Origin: Macrostomum hystrix
Lineage: Eukaryota; Platyhelminthes; Macrostomidae
Direction: 5' to 3'
NCBI GenBank assembly: GCA_950097015.1
Contig: CATNEN010000039.1
Coordinates: forward strand, 20,825,501 to 20,889,500
DNA length: 64,000 nucleotides
The translations under genes were made by a program, and so were the position numbers. Positions 1 to 9,764 of the stretch are shown in pieces; position 1 is the stretch's first letter; every line of letters begins with the position of its first letter. Under the pieces are notes generated by a model. The model was not told the DNA's origin and did not search any database. It saw only the letters and a program-made list of their open reading frames with translations.

Positions 1-3000
1 CGGTCATCTTGCTGATAGACCCGGCAAGTGACACGTCGGCGATCAGCTGGATTGTCGTTCAGATGCGTCAAAGCAAGCGCTGTCTCGCCGTCTGGGGCGC
101 ACAGCTCGCCGCCGGCAATGTCGCAGCCCAACTGCAGACGGCTGCTCCCACCGGCATCGTCGGAGACGTCGTGCCGCGGCTGGGGCGGACCGAACTCGAA
201 GAGCTCTCCAGACGGATATCCGCTCCCGTCCCTGGAGCCGTCGCCGCCGCAGCCGCGTGGACAGTGCAACGCATAGCCTACGCAGCAGTCGTTATAGCGG
301 AAGGAATCGTCTTCTGTTAGCAGCCGGATCTCTAGGTAGAACTTTCCCGGGCAGGGTGGGTCGACTTTAAACTTCAGCACCCCATCTCGGTCGGTACGGA
401 CTGGCCGGCTGACGGAGGAGACGCTTGGCTGTCGGCCTGTGGTCGACGACAAGCACCGAAGAATACCAACGTACCTGCACGGTAGCAGCTGGCGCTGCTG
501 TTGAAGCTCGCGCAGTTCTAATTCGAGGGGCTTACCTGCACAACCGAGGACAACATTCCAAGGCCAGTTGAGGACGGTGAGCCGTCCCGAGTGACGAACA
601 AATTCTCCAGCAGTGCCGCCAGCGAAGTAGACTGGCAGCCGATCAAATTCTGATCGTGTTAGCGGTCTGGAGAGCAGCTGCCACGCTGCGACTGATGACG
701 TGTTCGTCACATTCTTAAGCTGCTGCTGCTGATGTTCCATTTGCTGTTGCTGTTTTTTCTTCGATTGCCTAGATATTGCTGTGTCTTCTGGAAGATTTGT
801 CTCATTGTTTTCTGTTTCGTTCAGTTTTTCGTCTATCTGTTTATCAACCCTTGTGCTTTCGCCATCATCCTGGAATGGCCGCAGTTCGAACGGCTGGTGG
901 GTGACTATGAACTGCTCCGGGTCTGTCATAAAAAAGAACTCGCTCGCGTCGTTGTCCCCGTCAGCAGTCTGGGCGGCCCAGCTGATGTCAACGAGGCGCC
1001 ATTCGCCGCAGACGTAGCAGGCGAACCAACAGCCGCCTAACGGGGTGCGAAAACCCGGCGCCAGGCCGACGCCCTTCTTGAAGCCGACGATTCGCTCAAA
1101 CGGAACACCGGCCTCGCTGCCATCAAGGTCGGAAATTTTTGGTTTTGGTATTTGTGATTTTCTTCTCTACAAAATACACATGACAAAAACTACACAGCCT
1201 AGAAAGATACTCGATAAGTACTCGTATATTGAGCATCAATACTTTAGATGACCTTTTTGAAGATAATGTCCTGTTAGACACTACAAATGATAACCCATTT
1301 AATAATAATAATAATTGCAGGAGGGCTGCGGATAAGAGCATATCATTTGGTGACACTAGACCCGCAGCCAGCGGGGAGGCAATTCTGCCCATTTCGCTGA
1401 CTCCTGAGCACACACCACCTAGATACTGTTCACAGTCACAAGCTCAAACTTTATGCCCTTTCTCAAGGTCAGGCGTGAATTGCAAGCCCCCAAGCCTTCC
1501 TTCTTTCTGTGGCTGCGCACCAAATGAGTATGGCCTCGCTGCGTAATCGAGCTCAGGGACCTTGATGCGAGAGGTAAACGCGTTAGACCGCTCTACCACT
1601 TACCCCCATGATGACCTGTTACGAATATAATAAACGTGAAGCATAGAACAGCAAATAACAAAACGCGACTCCAAATTCCAAGCTAGGGGAGTCACCTGAG
1701 CAGTCTAGCAAACACAGTCGAGTGCCTGTCCACTCCGCTGCTGCTACCGGACTCAGCCAATCGGCGCAGGGTTCGATAGACCGGCGACTCGAGCCCGGCA
1801 TCGGCCTTGATCAACTTGGCACGCCCGGAAACGGACATCGCAAGCACAAACGCGAAGGCCGCACGCAGTCGTTTCAAGTCGTCGTCGCAGCCGCGATAAA
1901 GCCGTCGGCACAGCGTCGACCAGTCGTCGTTTGGCACCGGCAGTTCGGATTGCGCCTGAGCGTCGACTGACGAAAACTCAACGCCGCGAAGCAGCTCCGC
2001 TTTCGAACGTCTCGATGGAAATGGAGACGGCGTCGGCGACGAGTGTTTGTGCGAATCGGGAGCGCGTGGCGCTTCACCCAGGCTGTCCCGAGTGGCGGCC
2101 AGACTCTGCGGTGTCGGGTACTGTCCCGACTGCAGGCGCTCCTGGGTGACGCCGGCATCTGGCAGTAGGTAGTCCTCCAGAGGAAGCTCCGCTTCTGCTC
2201 GCCTGAGTAATGTTACAATAGAAAGACCACCTGGGATAGACCACTGGGGGTATTTCAAATACCCACTGCCTACTTCACGATAACTCCCAAAACCGAATGA
2301 TCGATTTTCGTGAAATTCCACCATATGGATCAAAGTTTACTGCCCTTTAACGACCAATCAATTTTCAAATCCGTCCAACAGCAGCATCGTTGAGATATTC
2401 ATCGATTCGTCTCGAAGACCATAATCAACAATTACAGCCGACATTGTTGCGTGACGAAACTCCGTGAACATAAAATTTCTGTCTATATTGGTCGTTTTTG
2501 CCACCAGACACCCCGACTAGTTTTTTTATCGGATAAAGTGGAAAATTTTAGCCATGTTCCGGCGAGTGGTTGAATATTTTAGGAGATACAGAAAAAAGAA
2601 AATGTGGGTATTTGAATTACCCTGCTGTGTTCTTTATACTGTTAATGGCGGATTTAAAAGGTCGTATGTTCGAATCCCAACCCGATCTCCTCGATGATCA
2701 CAAACCTGAGAAAGCACAATGAAATTCAGGGCAGATTGATTCCTGTTTTAATTGTGATTTTTCAAGGATTTCTTAAATGCCTAGTGATAGTTAGAGCGTT
2801 GGACTCACGACTGAAAGGTCGGGGGTTCGATTCCCAACTCCCCTGGAACACTTGTTGTTCGTTAGCAAGACACTTAACTCTGCATTGCTTCAGTTCACCC
2901 AGCTGTTAAATGGTTACCACCATCAGCTGGGGTAGTTGAGGGTGGGTGTGGCGTCCCCCCAGTCCATGGACTGAACAGCCGTACGCAGTCTTCAGATGCG

Positions 3001-3196
3001 CCGCGCAATAGCTGCGGCTGTGCTGTCGGCTGCAAATCTGGCCCAATTGGGGCAAATGTAATCAATAATAATTATTGTTAATCATTATATTACCGAGTCG
3101 AGTGATATTTTTTACTTGGCCGATATTTCCGCACACATTTAATTGAAATGCTTACCTGTACCGTCGATAATAGCTCAGCTTTTGTAGGAATGACAT
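1..3196 (-). CDS. KY/hillarin-like transglutaminase-fold protein, catalytically dead, 3' end outside window
   Basis: Exons 3156-3196, 1696-2202 and 1-1116, with GT-AG borders and matching phases (2/1, then 2/1); at least 554 residues before the edge. The family (kyphoscoliosis peptidase, hillarin) is cytoskeleton- or muscle-associated with a transglutaminase-like core. Seen here: a low-complexity Ser/Pro N-terminus, a core helix with DDDLKRLRAAFAFV, then AGVPFERIVGFKKG, then GEWRLVDISWAA, the family's FFMTDPEQFI segment and WQLLSRPLTRSEFDRLP, followed by beta-rich C-terminal segments such as GKFYLEIRL. The acid D226 is kept, but the positions where active members carry Cys and His appear to be D172 and G210/G211, so I infer a pseudoenzyme, as known for some KY relatives. 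Intron 1 holds a MITE and SINE-A, intron 2 a SINE-B. The acceptor at 1117 was chosen because it restores the conserved LL-SEAGVP junction; acceptors at 1165-1167 would add about 16 odd residues. Start at 3196 is the first ATG of the short exon. Confidence 0.8.
1304..1610 (-). mobile_element. SINE family B copy (intron 2 of the KY-like gene)
   Basis: tRNA-derived retroposon read on the minus strand. The head near 1610-1545 resembles a Leu/Ser tRNA with an A box like TGGTAGAGCGGTC and a B box like GAGCTCGATTACG, followed by the shared family body and ending in (ATT)n at about 1304. The same body occurs at 5150, 13302, 27125, 50905 and 62162. Diverged, so probably old. Confidence 0.8.
2247..2630 (+). 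mobile_element. Non-autonomous element with palindromic ends (MITE-like), copy 1
   Basis: About 385 bp bounded by near-perfect 17-bp palindromes, GGGTATTTCAAATACCC on the left and GGGTATTTGAATTACCC on the right. No coding capacity. Related copies are at 19461-20065 (reverse), 29180-29335 and 56393-56510. Lies in intron 1 of the KY-like gene. A short tRNA-like 3' half, with GTTCGAATCCC, follows at about 2650-2690. Confidence 0.7.
2778..3085 (+). mobile_element. SINE family A copy (intron 1 of the KY-like gene)
   Basis: tRNA-like head with B box GGGTTCGATTCCC, then the family body: AAGACACTTAACTCTGCATT, the CCAGTCCATGGACTGAACAG segment and the CGCGCAATAGCTGCGGCTG segment, ending in an AT/ATT-rich tail. 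Same orientation as the full-length copy at 13740. Confidence 0.85.
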
Positions 3197-4504
3197 CTCA
3201 AGTTACACAAAATTTAGTACTACGCAAACATTGAGAGATTGAGACATTGAGACAGCATTCTCTGTCGGTTTGTCAGTCTTTTAATTCTTCCGTTACCTGT
3301 GGTTGCTATGCGAAAAAATGATTTATAAAGAACTTGAGTTTAGCAACAAAAAGTCGCGAGGTAGAGAAAACGGAGAGACACGGGTGTACTGAGTTTTAAT
3401 CTTGAACATCTTTATCGCCAAGCCGCACTCATTCTGTTCTTAATGAGTACACAGCCAGCGAATGCAGACAATTACTGAGGCCAATTCTTATCTGAGCACA
3501 CGCAAAGATTATTGATTCGCTTAACCTGAAAGCAGGTAGTTAGTTATAACGTAGATTGCGTACGAAATTATTAATTATTGAAAAACGTAGGACTTTTGTT
3601 TGTTGAAAAAAGTATTGTAAATTTATCAATTTTATTTTTTTGCCTATTTGAAAGTGTTCCACAGTGATAGTGTTAGTATTTTACAGTATGCGATATAATA
3701 GGAGGTTATCTTATTGATTTACAAAGTTCTTTCATGAAGAATATTTTAATTAAAAATGCTCTTTTACCTCATCCATGCATGGACGAAAAATCCTGTCCAA
3801 TAAAACAATCTTATTTCATTAAGCAGCTTGGCTCAGCACCATTGGTTTACAATGCAGGATCTTTATGAGTCATTCCATGTAAAATATAGTTAGCATTAAA
3901 GAGCGATTTAAACATTTACGCTCGAAAAAAGCAATATTTTGATAACAAGAAGGTCGAAATTTCACAGACATCGATCGTTGTACTCGTAGCTTTTTGACTT
4001 TGTTAAAAATGGCTTATTGTTGAGGTTTTGTATGGCTGGTGCAAAATATGTGGAGTTAAAAGTTTTGAGACCAAAAAATGCGGACGGAAGTGACGATTGC
4101 TACGAGCTAGATGAGCGACTGCTTCTAAACCAGTTCTAGTGTTAAATTCAAGCTTCAGTTAGTGAGGATGTGAAATCTAATTGCACAATTTTAAATACAC
4201 TAGCTCGTGAAACTGAGTAGCAAAATACGAGCGTATTTAGCTGTTAAAATTTCTAGACATAACAAGCATTTAAAACACGATTAAGAACAAAAATATTGAC
4301 GAAAACTAGTGCTAGGATACATTTGACCTCAAAACTGTAACGCCGTTTGTAACGTACCGTGAGGGGTAATTCACAGGTACAGGCCGTGCAGCCTCAAGTG
4401 AAGAACAAACGTTTTGCCGTGCAGATTCAGGGCAGTTTTACACACCTGTGTTTACCTGTGTCATCGTGTCTGTGCTTATGAGGCCGCTGACACCATTCGA
4501 TAAA
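3197..4504. other. Intergenic, between the KY-like gene and prominin
   Basis: AT-rich sequence with no open frame I would call and no clear repeat. It should hold the promoter of the minus-strand KY-like gene (start at 3196) and the 3' UTR of prominin (stop at 4505). I could not place either boundary. Confidence 0.6.
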
Positions 4505-7500
4505 TCACATGATCGATTCTCGAGTGGATTGAACTCGCGACCTTGAAGTCACGTGACCATTATTTCCATTCCCTTGCAAAGCGACATATCCGTCTCCGTC
4601 GGCGGCATCTGGCTCGGCGGCTGGCTGCAGGCGCTGCTCAGCCTCGAGTCCCAGCAGGACGGACTCAACTCGGCTGAGGGCGGCGATGCCGGTGAACCAG
4701 ACCCGGGACCGGCAGAAGCCGAGCATGGTAATGAGGGCCAGCACGAAGGCGCAGGAGAGCAGCCAGCCGATGCAGAAGCACATGATGCTGAGCGGCTTCA
4801 GCAGGAGGCTGCACGGCAGGTGCACAGCGTCGGTGTAGATGCTGTGCAGCTGCTGGCATCTGACCACTGAGCTGAGAAACCTGACGCCGACATGTTTGCC
4901 GATTTCTACAGACTCGTTCAGCGTTCCAATCATGATGTACCGCTGGTATTGCGCGGCAGCGGTCTGCACCCACAGGGTTCGGTTCAGCAGGTAGACATCC
5001 AGATTCTGGGGGATTGAAATTGGTTTAATTCGCCTTAATGTCGGTAAAACCTAATTAAGAGTACAAATATGTACATTTTTTCAATGAATCTCTTCTCTCT
5101 TGTACGTCTCTTTTGCCATAGTCATTCTCACACTTCATTCTCAAAGTCATTCTCTCAGCGAGAGGCACCCATTTCTCTGACTCCTGAGCACACACGCACA
5201 CATGCAGATACCGTACTCACACAGGTGTGTACCTCTTATCTGCTTTGAAACTATCATAGTCAGGCACTGTACACTTTCCACTGTACACGCTCACTGTGCC
5301 TTGGAGGTTGGCCTTCAAGGGCGTAAATTGCACGACAAGCCCCCAAGCGTTCTTTCCGCGGCTGCGCCCCAAATAAATGTGGCCTCGTCGAGGAATCGAG
5401 TTTATTGTACAGCTGTTCAGTCCATGGACAGCAGCATTAAGTGTCTTTAAATGCAGCATCAAGTGTCTTTCTACAAGACACAAATAGTTCCAGTGGAGTC
5501 GGGAATCGAACCCCCGACCTTCAAGTCGTCAGTCCGACTACAACCCCCTATAATATAATACTGCATAATAAAATGAGAAGTATGCAAAAATAGATAAAAA
5601 AATCCAGTTATCAAATCAAAGTTACCTCGCTACCAATAATCACTTGATCAATCACAGAATTGACGTCTTTCTCAGCCTCCAGCTTTAGCATTGTAGCGCC
5701 GCACTCGCTGGCATATCGGCTCAGATAGTCCACAGCGAGAAGACTGCGAACTATGTTGCGCGTGTTCATGGCTGACAGCTGCTTGGAGCTGCTCTCCGAG
5801 CCCGGCAGGAGCTCGTCAACGCGCTTGTTGAGTCGGGCGAACGACTCTAAGCTGGCTTCGAGCTCAGCCGCGTTGACACCTCGCGGCCTGAGACGCCGGT
5901 GCAGCTTGGCAAAGTCTGTCGAGGTGTATGAGCGAAAGAACGGCTTGAGATTTTGCAGGTCCTCTTTCATTTTGTTATCTCGCAGTTGGTCCAAGTTTAC
6001 GCTCTGCATCTCGCGAATCAGGATACCGAGACCCTTGGCCTGAAACGCCTTTGTCTCCTCTGTCTTGTCTAAAGCAGCCTCGTCTATGTAGCGAACGCTT
6101 CCCAGAGCAACAAGCAGTGGAAGGTCTTCTTGACACGAGTTCTGTATGGCCGATAGCAATGAGCCAACAGCAGTGATTGGGATCTGAGTGGCCTTCGTAT
6201 CTGCAGCAGTCTGAGCACGGATCTTCGAGAGTACACTGTTCACTTCCGGCACGAGGAACTCGTCGGCCTTAGTGCGATTGACAGGTGACTGGACGTCCCA
6301 CAGGTAGCGACAGACTTCCGCCTGCAGTATCGCCGTGGCAGTGTACAGCACTGTATTCAGCATTATGGCCGCTGCAATGAGCCAGAAGCTGCTCAAATAC
6401 AGAGTTCCGACATAGTACCTTGTTCGAGAGCCTGTATTCATTGACTTAAGCACAAGCGGAGCCACTCCAGCAGCCAGTGCGAGCATGCATATTAGAAACA
6501 TCAGCAGCAGAGCCAGTGTGATTACAAATCGAGCATTCTCCGGACCCGAAGTCAAGTTGATGTATGAGTTTGAGAACTGCCGCCGAATGAGGCTGAGATT
6601 GTTCCTGACGGTAACCAGCTGGCCCTGCAGCTCGATCAGCTGCGATTCAATCGACTCAACCAAGAACTCCGTTGAGTTCAGCTCTCGATCAAAGACGCTG
6701 CTAATGTTGGCGTTCATTTCTTCACCAACGCGCAGCTTCTGCTGGCGAATCTCCAGCTGACGCGCTGGGGTGTTTCCGCTGCCGTCCAGAGCTCCGACGA
6801 GCTGGTAGACTAGCTTCGTGATGTTCTTAGCATGCGCTTCCACACTGCTTGATTGGCCTTCATCGGCGGATGATGTCGAATTGGCCGTCGTCCAGTCATC
6901 CGTGATTGACCGCACCGCAAGGACCAGCTTCAATGCGGCCTGACTGTGGCTTGAGCACAAATTGTCACTACCATTGTAGTACCTGCGACACGTTTCCTCA
7001 TAGGCAAAGAATTGCACATTTCTGAGATCGCTCAAAGCTGACTGCAGAATCTCCAGTGTCGAGCTGAGGTTTTTGCCGGAGTAGTAGAAGTCGCTCATTC
7101 GTCGCAACAGCTCATCGGAGACAACCAGCAGCTGTGCTGCTCCAGTAGTTTGCTTGAAGCCGGCCTCGTACTCTGCCTGGGCGCGTGACTTCAGCCGGTC
7201 TGTGAGCCTCTGTGCCTCCTGCACCACTGGCGCCGCCTCAGAACGAATCTGATTGTTCAGGCCGGCTAGGAATGCGTCAACTTTTCCCAGCAGGAGGTCG
7301 ACACCCTGCGACAGACTGTTGCCATTCGACTCGGACGGGCTGGTTGCTAGGCTGTGATGAATGCGAAAGTTCGCCGCCGAAGCTAGGATCATCGCCATTA
7401 GGGTGGCAATGAGCAGAAGCAGGCACAGCACTGCCAGGCCGCAGGAGACCGACTTGGCGTGGCCAGATTCTCGCACGTGCCGACGCCGCAGCGCCGAGAT

Positions 7501-7821
7501 GGAGGCGTAGGAGCCGGGGTTGCTGCGGCTCACGCGATCCCTTCTGACGGTACGCCAGGCGCAGCCAAACAGGCACAAACCAAACAGCACCAGGACCAGG
7601 GCGCTCAGGCCTGCCAGTACTAGCATGGCAACGCTGCTGCCAGCGAAGATGCGGCCTGGTAGGGCGTTCAGCAGGGCGTCTCTGGCGGCCGCTGTGCCAT
7701 TGTTCAGCAGCGTCTGTAGCAGGCGTCGCTCGCCTAGCAATCGGAAGAAGCCGCCGTCGAATGGTCGGCCGCTGTTCATCAAAGCCTTGGCTGCTGTGTG
7801 GATGGCGAGCTCCATCTTTCC
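4505..7821 (-). CDS. Prominin (CD133 family), five-pass membrane glycoprotein; 5' end incomplete
   Basis: Two coding exons, 5626-7821 and 4505-5005, joined in phase 0 (GAG|AAT), giving 896 residues from the ATG at 7815; vertebrate prominins are about 860. Prominins organise cholesterol-rich plasma-membrane protrusions such as microvilli, ciliary membrane and photoreceptor discs. Seen: TM1 about 57-85, a Cys-containing cytoplasmic loop, TM2 about 124-147, a large extracellular loop with NxS/T sites and Cys (150-430), TM3 430-456, TM4 467-494, a second large loop, TM5 about 803-827 and a hydrophilic tail. This is the prominin topology minus its N-terminus: there is no signal peptide, a stop lies 12 nt upstream of the ATG, and CTGACAG just before 7821 is a good acceptor, so one or more upstream exons are missing. 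A GTAAGT donor at 7890 would make a 69-bp intron. The intron 5006-5625 carries SINE debris. Confidence 0.88.
5150..5550 (-). mobile_element. Composite SINE-B/SINE-A remnant in the prominin intron
   Basis: 5150-5402 matches the SINE-B body on the minus strand but stops where the tRNA-like head should begin. It is directly followed by 5403-5550, a shortened SINE-A with its own tRNA-like head (B box GGGGGTTCGATTCCC on minus) and most of the body deleted. Either one SINE inserted into another or a chimeric retroposon. Confidence 0.7.
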
Positions 7822-9114
7822 CTGTCAGTGCGTCTCTCTCAGAGCAAGTCTACCACACTTTGATGAGTCTTGGATATTACGAGTACTTACGGCAGAACTC
7901 GTCTCTGTTGTTTTAGCTCGGGTACAGCTCACTCAAAAGAACTATGCTGATGCTGTAGCCTATGCTGAGCACTTGGAAAACCTTAAAATATATTTCAGTA
8001 CGAATATAAGCTCTCCATATTTAGTCGCCAGCATAGCACAGGGTCGCAGGGGGATCAAACCCACGCGAGACAGAGAAAAATAGACGAAGTGGAAAGAGAG
8101 GAAAGGAGAAATCTGATAGGAATTCTGCATTGGTGCATTCGTATTGTGCGATGAGGGTGGGTCTAGCACAGAATAGGCCAACGGGGCGGGTGCTTTGCAC
8201 ATTTATACTCAATGGAGAGAAGTCCTGTGCACAATGACACGCCTAGCTCGTTATTAGTCAGACCAGGCCATTAGACAGACTCATCACGTGAGCCTTCCAA
8301 ACACAGAGTCGCTCCAAACCACACCACAGAACACCATTGCGCTCCTATAACTTCTCAAGCTTGCGTAGCTGTTGACTCAATTGTCTAGCAGGTAATAAGA
8401 TTGAGTCGGGTGGTTCAGATCGCCAACGAGCGTCCTAAAGGCGTTCGTTGCACCGAATCACTGTTTTCTTACAAACCCACGCACACAGTGATTAACTGTA
8501 CAGCCAAATATGCATACGTTTAGGCAGCCTTTGTAACCAAAATGTGGTCGAATATTTTTTATTATGAGCCACTCGAGACATACGAATGTCACTGAGTGAA
8601 TAACCAGTCAAAGAACGACAATTCAATTTTTAAGTTGGTCAAACATACTCGTACGATATTAACTGTAACTATGTAATGCGGGTCAGCTTAAAAGTGCGTC
8701 ATGACTTACGAATGAAAATTTATTTGCTACATTTTCTTGTTTACAAAAAGCTTTACTAAAAATCAAGTGTAAAATCTTAAAAAAATATTTTCGACCAGCG
8801 CTTTGAATCCTATCTGAATAAAATGATTATTTGAACATCCGGTTTTGTTAGTTTCACACAAAGGCCAGATTAAACAATCACTTGGTCACGCATATTCGAC
8901 GAGATCTGGCAATATCCGGTTGGTTTTAATTTGACACCACTGAATTGTTGCTGTGTATGTATAAGTAGGAACCTTTTGAGTGACCCAAGTTGACAAATCG
9001 TTTCCACGACCTGACGACACTTCGCTTACCAGGTGGAATTTTTCAATCAGCAATTCTTAACTGGTGAGTTGCCGTCTGAAATTGCAGTTGCAAACTGATA
9101 TCTGATATCTGTGA
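7822..9114. other. Upstream of prominin; no confident gene
   Basis: Should contain the missing prominin 5' exon(s). A candidate donor, GCC|GTAAGT on minus at 7890, closes a possible short exon whose frame reads VSCTRAKTTETSSA into the main exon. No signal-peptide exon was found. The remainder is AT-rich with no clear repeat. Confidence 0.4.
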
Positions 9115-9660
9115 TAACTAAGAGGCGGCTCTGAGAACTGTACCAATTAAGACGCGGCTCTGAGAACTGTACCAATTTTAAGACGCAGCTCTGAGAACGG
9201 TACCAATTAAGACGTAGCTCTGAGAACTGTACCAATTTTAAGACGCAGCTCTGAGAACGGTACCAATTAAGACGTAGCTCTGAGAACGGTACCAATTAAG
9301 ACGTAGCTCTGAGAACTGTGCCAATTTTAAGACGCAGCTCTGAGAACGGTACCAAATAAGATGCAGCTCTGAGAACGGTACCAATTAAGACGCGGCTCTG
9401 AGAACTGTACCAATTAGGACGCGGCTCTGAGAACTGTACCAATTAGGACGCGGCTCTGAGAACTGTACCAATTAGGACGCGGCTCTGAGAACTGTAGCAA
9501 TTAAGACACGGCTCTGAGAACGGTCACAATCAAGACACAGCTTTGAGAACAGTAACCCATTAAAGAACTGCAGAGCTGAGATCAGTGCCAATTAAGACAC
9601 GACTCTGAGAACGGTACTGATTAGGACATAGTTCTGAGAACAGTGCCTGAGACATGGCTC
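9115..9660. repeat. Minisatellite, about 29-31-bp unit
   Basis: About 18 tandem copies of a unit like AATTAAGACGCGGCTCTGAG followed by AACTGTACC. Some units carry two extra T (AATTTTAAGACG). Copies decay toward the right end. It sits just upstream of the plus-strand amidohydrolase-like gene, ending about 100 bp before its start. Confidence 0.95.
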
Positions 9661-9764
9661 TCATGTCTCATACGCTTGGAATTTCTTTATTATCCAGCAC
9701 AAACCTATGTTTAATAATAAGTCTCAACGCTGTTTTGAACCCGCAGCAACGCAGGTAAATTTTG

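Noticed and set aside
477-577. Introns inside the last KY-like exon (GTAAGC and GTACGT donors with CACAG acceptor)
   Set aside because: The reading frame is open across the whole stretch and reads through sensibly, so no intron is needed; splicing it out would also keep frame, so a facultative 99-bp intron cannot be fully excluded.
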